Below are positions 1 to 5,508 of a stretch of 5,842 bases of DNA, one piece after another. The translations under genes were made by a program, and so were the position numbers. The stretch is from contig JAAZBQ010000235.1 in NCBI GenBank assembly GCA_012513725.1, positions 1 to 5,842 on the forward strand. Reading direction: 5' to 3'. Numbering within the stretch: the first letter of the stretch is position 1; each line of letters opens with the position of its first letter. The stretch comes from Chloroflexota bacterium (lineage in GTDB: Bacteria > Chloroflexota > Anaerolineae > UBA1429). The notes under the pieces were generated by a model. It searched no databases. It was not told the DNA's origin and saw only the letters and a program-made list of their open reading frames with translations.

Positions 1-593
1 CGGCGTGGCTGGTGGGCCAGGGCCGCGGCTGGGTGACGGGCGAATACGCCATGCTGCCCCGGGCCACCGACACGCGGCACCCCCGCGAGCGCTCGGGTCT
101 CTCGGGGCGCACCCAGGAGATCCAGCGTCTCATCGGCCGCGCCCTCCGCGCCTCGGTACACCTCGAGGCCCTGGGCGAGCGGATGATCACCGTGGACTGC
201 GACGTCCTGCAGGCCGATGGCGGCACGCGCACCGCCGCAGTCACCGGCGGGTACGTGGCGCTGGCGCTGGCCCTGGAGGGGTTAGTCCGCGCCGGCGAGG
301 TGCCGCGGGCAGTGTTCTCGGAGCCGGTGGCCGCCGTCAGCGTGGGGCTGGTGGATGGCGAACCGCTCCTGGACCTCGCCTACGCCGAGGACTCGCGGGC
401 CGAGGTGGACATGAACGTGGTGATGAACGCCGCCGGCCACTATATCGAGGTGCAAGGCACCGCCGAGGGCGCGCCGTTCTCCGAGGACCACCTCGCCGAG
501 TTCCTGGCGCTGGCCCGCCGGGGCATCACAGGCCTCCTGGACGCGCAGCGCCGCGCCCTGGAAGCATTCCGCTCCACACAAGACAGGGAGTAG
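1..593 (+). CDS. rph: Ribonuclease PH, 5'-truncated by the window edge
   Basis: RNase PH is a phosphorolytic 3'-5' exoribonuclease that trims tRNA 3' ends in the cytoplasm as a hexameric ring. The readable frame begins at base 3 and gives 196 residues. By comparison with the roughly 240-residue family, about 50 N-terminal residues lie upstream of the window. Family hallmarks are visible, numbering from the first complete codon: GQGRGWVTGEYAMLPR near the start, SGRTQEIQRLIGRALR with Arg36, DCDVLQADGGTRTA around residues 65-78 with the phosphate-site Arg76, the acidic DSRAEVDMNVVM at 130-141 (Asp130 and Asp136 in the metal-site region), and EVQGTAEG. No frameshift or missing core motif is seen. 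A GTG at base 12 is internal to the conserved region and is not the start. The next gene follows 4 nt after the stop, so co-transcription is likely. In many bacteria the RdgB/HAM1 nucleotide pyrophosphatase gene follows rph; here an HD-domain protein does. Confidence 0.96.
   Translation, partial: AWLVGQGRGWVTGEYAMLPRATDTRHPRERSGLSGRTQEIQRLIGRALRASVHLEALGERMITVDCDVLQADGGTRTAAVTGGYVALALALEGLVRAGEVPRAVFSEPVAAVSVGLVDGEPLLDLAYAEDSRAEVDMNVVMNAAGHYIEVQGTAEGAPFSEDHLAEFLALARRGITGLLDAQRRALEAFRSTQDRE
585..590 (+). promoter_or_regulatory. Ribosome binding site deciding a TTG start
   Basis: AGGGAG lies inside the last codons of rph, 7 nt upstream of the TTG at 598. It supports TTG as the start of the HD-domain gene. 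The next in-frame ATG (residue 32) would remove the first conserved metal-binding His. Confidence 0.65.
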
Positions 594-597
594 ACCA

Positions 598-1164
598 TTG
601 ACACCTACACGAGAAGACGCCTGGCAACTGCTAAACGAGTACACCAAGAACCCCAGCCTCATCAAACACGCCCTGGCGGTGGAAGCGGCCATGCGCGCCT
701 ATGCCCGCGAGCTCGGCGAGGACGAGGAGCTGTGGGCGGTGACGGGACTGGTCCACGACATGGACTATGAGCAGCACCCCACCCCCGAGGAGCACCCCCT
801 GGCCGGGGTGGCCATCCTCGAGGAACGCGGCTACCCGACCGAGGTGATCGAGGCCGTCAAGGGGCACGCCACCTACCTGAACGTGCCGCGGGAGACGCCG
901 ATGGCCAAGACCCTCTTTGCCGTCGACGAACTGACGGGCCTGATCAGCGCGTGCGTCCTGGTGCGGCCGGATAAGGACATCGGGTCGCTAAAGGTCAAGA
1001 GCGTGCGCAAAAAGTGGAAGGACAAGGCCTTTGCCCGCGGCGTGAACCGCGAGGACATCGAACTCGGCGTTTCCGAGATGGGCGTGGACCTCAGCGAGCA
1101 CATTGCGTTCGTCATCGAGGCCCTCAAGCCGGTGGCGGCCGAGTTGGGCCTGGCGGGAGACTAG
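598..1164 (+). CDS. HD-domain phosphohydrolase
   Basis: This is a 188-residue soluble protein of the HD superfamily, closest in my judgement to the small predicted hydrolases of the COG2316 type. Family members are metal-dependent phosphohydrolases acting on nucleotides or other phosphate esters; the substrate here cannot be read from sequence. The metal-binding pattern is clear: His24 in IKHALAVEAAMRAYA, His53-Asp54 in GLVHDMDYEQHP, His90 in VKGHATYL, and Asp110 in FAVDELTGL. A basic stretch follows (KVKSVRKKWKDKAFARG, about residues 131-147), then a helical C-terminus. The start is TTG, chosen because AGGGAG sits 7 nt upstream and because all conserved His residues are retained. It follows rph by 4 nt, so the two probably share a transcript; the pairing could suggest a nucleotide-related role, but that is inference. 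I see no terminator before the next gene. Confidence 0.88.
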   Translation: MTPTREDAWQLLNEYTKNPSLIKHALAVEAAMRAYARELGEDEELWAVTGLVHDMDYEQHPTPEEHPLAGVAILEERGYPTEVIEAVKGHATYLNVPRETPMAKTLFAVDELTGLISACVLVRPDKDIGSLKVKSVRKKWKDKAFARGVNREDIELGVSEMGVDLSEHIAFVIEALKPVAAELGLAGD

Positions 1165-1190
1165 ACGTCCATGATTCGCTCGTGTAACAT
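1162..1190 (+). promoter_or_regulatory. Candidate sigma-70-type promoter for a leaderless mRNA
   Basis: TAGACG (1162-1167) and TAACAT (1185-1190) are separated by exactly 17 bp. Each matches the -35 or -10 consensus at 4 of 6 positions. The -10 box ends 6 nt before the first ATG (1197), so transcription would begin at or beside the start codon. This agrees with the lack of any Shine-Dalgarno sequence there. The -35 overlaps the TAG stop of the HD-domain gene. The call rests on position and weak consensus only. Confidence 0.4.
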
Positions 1191-1196
1191 CGGCGC

Positions 1197-2771
1197 ATGA
1201 TGATGGCTGACCCAACGAACGAACCCCGCGCGTGCCCGGTATGCGGCACGGCCGTCGGCAGCGGCGCGACCATTTGCCCGAGCTGCAGCAGCGTGCTCCC
1301 CACCGAGGAAGACGGCGAGACCTGCATGTTCTGCGGCGCCCGCATGTTTGACAACCGCTGCCCGGTGTGCGGCGCCGAGGGCCCGGCGGAGAACCCTGCC
1401 GTGGCGGCCCGGCGCTGGACCTACCTGGCCGTCTCGCTGGCCCTCGTGCTCGTGGTGGGCTCCGCCTGGCTGACGCGGCCCTGGGAGGACCTCGAGGCCG
1501 GCGGGCATGACGACCTGCGCGCCCAGTACGAGAACATCCCCACCCCCACCCTGACGCGCACGCCGACGCCCACCGCGACGGCGACTGCCACGCCCACCGC
1601 GACGGCCACGGCCACTGCGACGGCCACGCCGATGTACATCTCTTACACTGTGGTGCGCGGCGACACGGTCTCGGGGATCGCGGCCGAGTACGGGATCACC
1701 ACCGACGCGCTCCTGCAGGCCAACGGCCTGACGGAGCACGACATCCTGGGCCTCGGGCAGGAGCTGCGCATCCCCACGAGCGGCGGCAGTGCCGAGGAGG
1801 CCGGTGAGGAACCGGCCGGCGAGGCGCCGGGCGGTGAAGAAGCGGGCGGTGAGGAGCCGACCGAGGCCGCCACGGCGACGCCGGAGCCCACCGAGGGCCC
1901 CCAGGCCACCGCGACGCCCGAACCCACGGCGACGCCCGAACCCACCCGGGGCGACCTGGTGCACACGGTGGCCGCCGGCGAGCACCTGGGCGTCATCGCC
2001 CTGGAGTACGGGCTCTCGCAGCAAGAGATCGCCGAGGCGAACGGCATCTCGGTCGACGACATCCTGTCGATCGGCCAGGAGCTGATCATCCCCCAGGCCG
2101 GATCCGGAGGGGGCAATCAGGAGAGCGGCGCGGCCGAGGCGCCGGCGCCGACGCCCGTGCCCGCCGAGCACACCGTCGCGTCGGGCGAGGTGCTGGGGGC
2201 TATCGCCATCCGCTATGGCCTCACCGCCCAGGAGTTGGCCGACGCGAACAACATCAGCGTGAACAGCCTGCTCGCCATCGGGCAGCGGTTGATCATCCCG
2301 GGCTCCGTCGCCGAGCCCACCGCGACGCCCGCGCCCAGCGCCACGCCGACGCCGGCCTCCATGGCGTTGGTAGACAGCCTGCGGAACATGACCTCGGTCA
2401 CCATGACGCCCAAGCCCACCACCACCGTCGCGAGCCGGCCGGGGGCCTTACCGCGGCCCAACCTGCTGGGCCCCGTCAGCGACAGCACGTTCGCCGGCGA
2501 GGAGGCGGCCATCCTCCTCTCCTGGACGTCCAGCGGCATCCTGGCCGACGACGAGTGGTACCAGTTGCGCATCTGGGAGCCCAACACGGGCGGGCAGGAT
2601 ATCTCCATCTGGACACGCGGCACCTCGTGGCGCGTGCCCAAGGGGCTGCACGCCGGGAGCGGCAAGCCCGCCACGTACTGGTGGAAGGTGTTGGTGGTGG
2701 CACGGCCCGAGGGCGCCGAGCCCCAGCCCCTGAGTGCTGATAGCCAGGTCTACAAGTTCGTCTGGGAATGA
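1197..2771 (+). CDS. Zinc-ribbon, membrane-anchored triple-LysM protein
   Basis: This 524-residue protein has a modular layout. Residues 13-58 hold two zinc ribbons with four Cys-x-x-Cys knuckles (Cys13/16, 27/30, 43/46, 55/58). One membrane helix lies at about 74-92, preceded by Arg72-Arg73, which predicts a cytoplasmic N-terminus and an external remainder. A Thr/Ala/Pro linker covers 114-145. LysM domains lie at about 150-193, 256-299 and 325-368, each with the YG[IL]T/S...N...L.[IL]GQ.L.IP pattern. Acidic Gly/Glu/Pro and Thr/Pro linkers separate them. The C-terminal region, about 418-524, is rich in Trp and predicted strands and resembles an Fn3-like beta-sandwich. LysM domains bind GlcNAc-containing glycans such as peptidoglycan, so a surface or wall-associated scaffold is likely. 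No catalytic domain is evident. Translation starts at one of three consecutive ATGs (1197, 1200, 1203) without a Shine-Dalgarno sequence. The architecture is clear; the biological role is not. Confidence 0.9.
   Translation: MMMADPTNEPRACPVCGTAVGSGATICPSCSSVLPTEEDGETCMFCGARMFDNRCPVCGAEGPAENPAVAARRWTYLAVSLALVLVVGSAWLTRPWEDLEAGGHDDLRAQYENIPTPTLTRTPTPTATATATPTATATATATATPMYISYTVVRGDTVSGIAAEYGITTDALLQANGLTEHDILGLGQELRIPTSGGSAEEAGEEPAGEAPGGEEAGGEEPTEAATATPEPTEGPQATATPEPTATPEPTRGDLVHTVAAGEHLGVIALEYGLSQQEIAEANGISVDDILSIGQELIIPQAGSGGGNQESGAAEAPAPTPVPAEHTVASGEVLGAIAIRYGLTAQELADANNISVNSLLAIGQRLIIPGSVAEPTATPAPSATPTPASMALVDSLRNMTSVTMTPKPTTTVASRPGALPRPNLLGPVSDSTFAGEEAAILLSWTSSGILADDEWYQLRIWEPNTGGQDISIWTRGTSWRVPKGLHAGSGKPATYWWKVLVVARPEGAEPQPLSADSQVYKFVWE
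1539..1631 (+). repeat. Thr/Ala/Pro low-complexity tract in the LysM protein gene
   Basis: Short degenerate units of the ACGGC/ACTGC/ACGCC type encode alternating Thr-Ala with occasional Thr-Pro, residues about 115-145. This forms an extended, likely extracellular stalk between the membrane helix and the first LysM domain. Such tracts are prone to length change by replication slippage. Confidence 0.8.
1911..1945 (+). repeat. 17-bp perfect tandem direct repeat in the second linker
   Basis: GCGACGCCCGAACCCAC occurs at 1911-1927 and again at 1929-1945, a period of 18 nt. It encodes two copies of Ala-Thr-Pro-Glu-Pro-Thr in the linker before LysM domain 2. A diverged third copy precedes it near 1875. 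It looks like a recent in-frame duplication. Confidence 0.85.
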
Positions 2772-2776
2772 TCCAT

Positions 2777-2790
2777 CGCCCCCTGGGGCG
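2777..2790 (+). other. Short GC hairpin just after the LysM gene
   Basis: CGCCC (2777-2781) and GGGCG (2786-2790) form a 5-bp stem around CCTG, starting 6 nt after the stop. No T tract follows, so it is not a standard intrinsic terminator. It could slow transcription or be chance in GC-rich DNA. The rest of the gap to 2832 contains the 10-bp palindrome TCGATATCGA (2803-2812) and no clear promoter. Confidence 0.25.
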
Positions 2791-2819
2791 GGGCAAACTC
2801 CCTCGATATCGACATACCT

Positions 2820-2826
2820 AAAGGAG
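2820..2826 (+). promoter_or_regulatory. Strong ribosome binding site fixing the start of lyase paralogue 1
   Basis: AAAGGAG lies 6 nt upstream of the ATG at 2833. It decides this start over an in-frame start at 2734, which would overlap the end of the LysM gene. Paralogue 2 has a matching N-terminus (RGKGSVWA), which also supports 2833. Confidence 0.85.
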
Positions 2827-2832
2827 CGTGTC

Positions 2833-4035
2833 ATGGGCGCACGAGGCAAGGGCAGCGTGTGGGCGGCTGAACGGAAGACGTTCACCGACCCCGTCAGCGG
2901 AGCACGGATCACCCAGCTCACCGACTGGTACGCGCACAGCCACCACCCGTATTTCACCGAGTCGGGCTGGTACGATGGCGCCCGCCGGCTCCTGTTCACC
3001 TCCGACCGCCTGGACACCACGAACCTCTACAGCGTGCATCTGGAGAGCGGCGAGATCACCCAGCTGACCGACCTCGACCGCCGCTGCCAGGCCTTTGGCC
3101 GCAAGGTGAGCGTAAACCCCGTCCGCGACGAGGCGTACTATTACGTCGGCGACGCGCTGATGGCCATCGACCTGCACACCCTGGAGGAGCGCACCCTCCA
3201 CGTGCGCCCGGAGGGGTTCTTTCAGGGCGCCACGAACGCCACCGCCGACGGCAAGTACGTCGTCACCTACCACGTCGAGGACCCCACCGTCCGCTGGCGC
3301 GACGAGATCGGCGACGACATGCCGCGCTGGACCGATTACATGCAAGGGCGCAAGGGCCCTGCCGTGGCGGACATCCGCGAGCGGATCTTTGCCTCGCACC
3401 CCCGCTCGATGATCGTTCAGATCGCCACGGACGGCAGCGGGCACCGGGTGGCCTATGAAGAAGACCACTTTATGGGCCACGTGAACACCTCTCCCACCCA
3501 GCCCGACATCATGACTTTTTGCCACGAGGGGCCCTGGCACAAGGTGGACAACCGCATCTGGGGGCTGAACCTCGCCACGGGGGACGTGTGGGCCATCCGC
3601 CCGACGGGCGACGACGAGGCGGTGGGCCACGAGTACTGGATGGCGGATGGGGTGCACATCGGCTACCACGGCCGCACGCCGAACGGCCCCATCTATGGCG
3701 CCATCCGCTACGACAACACCGAGCAGGTCGAGGCGCCCTTTGCCTACGGCTCGACGCACTTTCACAGCCTCTCGATGGACACCATCGTGGGCGACGGGAG
3801 CAGGACGGACCCCTACCTCCTCCTGTGGCGCATGCGCGACGGGCAGTTCGAAGGGCCCAAGGTCCTGGCCTGGCACCGGGGCTCGCTGCAGACGGGCTAC
3901 CTGCACATCCACCCGCGCTTTTCGCCCGACGGGCGCCAGGTGCTGTACACGGCGGACCCCCAGGGCTACGGGCAAGTGTTCCTGGCCGACGTACCGGAAT
4001 GGGAGGCGCTCCCAGAGCGCGCGTCCGTCTCATAG
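2833..4035 (+). CDS. Oligogalacturonate lyase family protein, paralogue 1 (altered metal site)
   Basis: This 400-residue protein of the oligogalacturonate lyase / pectate lyase family 22 type is a predicted seven-bladed beta-propeller. Characterised members are cytoplasmic and split digalacturonates by beta-elimination using Mn2+. There is no signal peptide, which agrees with a cytoplasmic place. Propeller-like repeats are visible: SGARITQLTD, LLFTSDR..TTNLYSV, ESGEITQLTD, NATADGKYVV, and RFSPDGRQVLYTADPQ. The family core follows: GHVNTSP (His216), FCHEGPW (His231), GHEYWMADG (His266, the likely equivalent of the proposed catalytic base), HFHS (His309, likely metal ligand) and HIHPRF (His358, His360, likely metal ligands). 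The expected Gln three residues before the His-x-His is Gly355, with a Gln at 353 instead. Residues about 155-198 hold a longer, diverged segment that accounts for a 17-residue length difference from paralogue 2. The true substrate may not be a galacturonide. Confidence 0.85.
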   Translation: MGARGKGSVWAAERKTFTDPVSGARITQLTDWYAHSHHPYFTESGWYDGARRLLFTSDRLDTTNLYSVHLESGEITQLTDLDRRCQAFGRKVSVNPVRDEAYYYVGDALMAIDLHTLEERTLHVRPEGFFQGATNATADGKYVVTYHVEDPTVRWRDEIGDDMPRWTDYMQGRKGPAVADIRERIFASHPRSMIVQIATDGSGHRVAYEEDHFMGHVNTSPTQPDIMTFCHEGPWHKVDNRIWGLNLATGDVWAIRPTGDDEAVGHEYWMADGVHIGYHGRTPNGPIYGAIRYDNTEQVEAPFAYGSTHFHSLSMDTIVGDGSRTDPYLLLWRMRDGQFEGPKVLAWHRGSLQTGYLHIHPRFSPDGRQVLYTADPQGYGQVFLADVPEWEALPERASVS

Positions 4036-4047
4036 AGTATCCATAGC

Positions 4048-4057
4048 AGAGGAGGAG
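4048..4057 (+). promoter_or_regulatory. Near-consensus ribosome binding site of lyase paralogue 2
   Basis: AGAGGAGGAG contains AGGAGG, 8 nt before the ATG at 4064. It fills most of the 28-nt gap after paralogue 1 and suggests efficient translation from a shared mRNA. I see no terminator or promoter in that gap. Confidence 0.85.
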
Positions 4058-4063
4058 CAGAAC

Positions 4064-5215
4064 ATGGCAACGAGAGGCAAGGGAAGCGTGTGGGCCTCAG
4101 AGTGGCAGACCACCAAGGACCCCATCAGTGGGGCCACGGTGCACCAGCTCACCAACTATATGGCGCACAGCAGCCACTTTTACTTTACCAACCCCGGCTG
4201 GTACGACGGTGGCAAGAAGATGCTGTTCACCTCGCAGCGGGAGAACCGCACGAACCTGTTCTCGATCGACCTGCGCTCCGGCGAGATGACCCAACTCACC
4301 GACATCGCCCCCGATGAGGGAGAGGGGGGCAGCCCGTTCGTGAACCCGGTCAAGTCGGAAGCCATCTACACCCAGGGCCGGATGCTCAAGGCGATCAACC
4401 TGGAGACCCTCGAGGAGCGGACCCTGTACGTCAAGCCGGAGGGCTATGGCGGCGGCGGCACCAACGTCACGGCCGATGGCAAGTACGTGTGCACTTCGCT
4501 GGTGACCGATCTCTCCGACCGCATCTACACCGACATGGGCCATGGCTATGTCGGCTTTCGCGAGTGGTGGGAGGCCCGCCCACCGTCCAAGATACTCAAG
4601 GTCGCCCTGGATGGCTCGGGCGAGGAGGTGATCTATGAGGAGGACTATTGGCTCGGGCACGTGAACACCTCGCCCAACATGCCGAACATCATCACCTTTT
4701 GCCACGAGGGGCCCTGGAACCTCGTCGAGCAGCGGATCTGGGGGCTGGATATCTACACCGGCGCAACCTGGCAGATCCGGCCGCAAGAGCCCGATGAGGC
4801 CATCGGCCACGAGTACTGGATGCCCGACGGCGAGCACATCGGCTACCACGGCAGCACGCCCGAGGGCCCGGTGTACGGCTCGATCCGCTACGACAACACG
4901 AACCAGATCGAGGCACCCTTCCCGTACGGCTCGATGCACTTTCACTCCGTCGGCCTGCGGTTGATCGTGGGCGACGGCGGCAAGGACAACCCGTACATGC
5001 TCCTGTGGCGGATGAACGAGGGCGCGTTCGAGGGGCCCAAGGTGCTGGCCTGGCATCGCGGGTCGTTCCACACCCAGCGCGTCCACGTGCACCCGACGTT
5101 CAACGCCGAGGGCACCCAGGTGGCCTACACGGCCGACCCGCAGGGGTACGGCCAGGTGTTCCTGGTGGACGTGCCCGAGTGGGAGTCGCTGCCGGATCGG
5201 GACGAGGTCAAGTAA
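4064..5215 (+). CDS. Oligogalacturonate lyase family protein, paralogue 2 (canonical metal site)
   Basis: This 383-residue paralogue lies 28 nt after paralogue 1, probably in the same operon. The N-terminus shares RGKGSVWA, and the C-terminal 186 residues align with paralogue 1 without gaps at about 127 identities by hand count. The metal site matches the Mn2+ set described for the Yersinia enterocolitica enzyme (three His, one Gln): His292 in HFHS, then Gln338-x-x-His341-x-His343 in TQRVHVHPTF. His249 in GHEYWMPDG is the likely catalytic base by its spacing of 43 residues from His292, close to the 45 in the Yersinia enzyme. FCHEGPW (His214) and GHVNTSP (His199) are also kept. Its length is close to the family's usual roughly 390 residues, and no signal peptide is seen. 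Beta-elimination of a uronate-containing oligosaccharide is the best guess. Other pectin genes are absent from the window, so substrate assignment stays loose. Confidence 0.88.
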   Translation: MATRGKGSVWASEWQTTKDPISGATVHQLTNYMAHSSHFYFTNPGWYDGGKKMLFTSQRENRTNLFSIDLRSGEMTQLTDIAPDEGEGGSPFVNPVKSEAIYTQGRMLKAINLETLEERTLYVKPEGYGGGGTNVTADGKYVCTSLVTDLSDRIYTDMGHGYVGFREWWEARPPSKILKVALDGSGEEVIYEEDYWLGHVNTSPNMPNIITFCHEGPWNLVEQRIWGLDIYTGATWQIRPQEPDEAIGHEYWMPDGEHIGYHGSTPEGPVYGSIRYDNTNQIEAPFPYGSMHFHSVGLRLIVGDGGKDNPYMLLWRMNEGAFEGPKVLAWHRGSFHTQRVHVHPTFNAEGTQVAYTADPQGYGQVFLVDVPEWESLPDRDEVK

Positions 5216-5223
5216 CGGAAGCC

Positions 5224-5267
5224 GCCCTCACCCCCAACCCCCTCTCCCATCGGAATGGGAGAGGGGG
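5224..5267. repeat. Dispersed-type hairpin repeat, copy 1
   Basis: A one-sided arm reading GCCCTCACCCCCAA (5224-5237) is followed by a perfect 13-bp stem CCCCCTCTCCCAT (5238-5250), loop CGGA, and ATGGGAGAGGGGG (5255-5267). It starts 8 nt after the stop of lyase paralogue 2. There is no T run after it, so it is not a typical intrinsic terminator, but the transcript would fold here and may protect the mRNA 3' end. An inverted copy lies at 5444-5488. Confidence 0.92.
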
Positions 5268-5443
5268 CGAAGAGGCGAGCGCGGCGACGACCGCTTCGCT
5301 TCTCTGACTCAAGCGTAAGCGTCACGTCTTACCACAGGGCCTGACTCGTCCTCGGTCCTGTGCATGAGGCGCTCGCAGGCCGCTGCCTAGCTGTCCCTCG
5401 CCTATTCCGAGAGCAGCAGAGCCATGTGTGCCAGCACCTGACT
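5268..5443. other. Non-coding spacer between the two inverted hairpin repeats
   Basis: I see no supportable gene in these 176 nt. Two weak foldable spots are present: GTAAG (5315-5319) with CTTAC (5328-5332) around a short core containing CG/CG, and ACAGGGCC (5334-5341) with GGTCCTGT (5354-5361), an 8-bp stem with one G-U pair and a 12-nt loop. Either may be chance. No clear promoter for the downstream gene was found. Confidence 0.5.
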
Positions 5444-5488
5444 CCCCCTCTCCCATTCCGATGGGAGAGGGGGTTGGGGGGTGAGGGC
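5444..5488. repeat. Dispersed-type hairpin repeat, copy 2 (inverted)
   Basis: This is the reverse complement of copy 1 with one extra G in the arm. The stem is CCCCCTCTCCCAT (5444-5456), loop TCCG, then ATGGGAGAGGGGG (5461-5473), followed by TTGGGGGGTGAGGGC (5474-5488). It ends 20 nt before the start codon of the next gene, just upstream of its ribosome binding site, so its hairpin could lie in the 5' leader of that gene. Confidence 0.92.
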
Positions 5489-5498
5489 CACACGATAC

Positions 5499-5503
5499 AG
5501 GAG
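5499..5503 (+). promoter_or_regulatory. Ribosome binding site of the last gene
   Basis: AGGAG lies 5 nt before the ATG at 5509. It fixes the start of a gene whose stop lies beyond the window. Confidence 0.75.
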
Positions 5504-5508
5504 CCCCT

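Noticed and set aside
5..601. Open frame overlapping rph in another frame
   Set aside because: Arg/Gly/Pro-rich shadow with no motif; the rph frame carries all RNase PH hallmarks.
1161..2171. Long minus-strand open frame (336 codons) opposite the LysM gene
   Set aside because: It is Arg/Gly-rich, has no recognisable domain, and mirrors a well-supported + strand gene; long antisense frames are expected at this GC content.
2734..2832. Upstream extension of lyase paralogue 1
   Set aside because: It would overlap the LysM gene end and lacks a ribosome binding site; AAAGGAG before 2833 and the paralogue's N-terminus favour 2833.
2818..3975. Minus-strand open frame of 385 codons opposite lyase paralogue 1
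   Set aside because: Its composition is Val/His/Ala/Arg-rich shadow sequence, and the + strand reading has clear family motifs. The similar minus frame at 4097-5092 arises because the + strand genes are paralogues.
3647..4063. Upstream extension of lyase paralogue 2, suggesting a frameshifted fusion
   Set aside because: This stretch is the +1 shadow of paralogue 1, which is intact in its own frame with its own stop at 4033-4035.
5238..5267. Hairpin as an intrinsic terminator for the lyase pair
   Set aside because: The stem is strong but no T run follows, and the same sequence occurs inverted nearby, so it is better called a repeat; a side effect on termination is not excluded.
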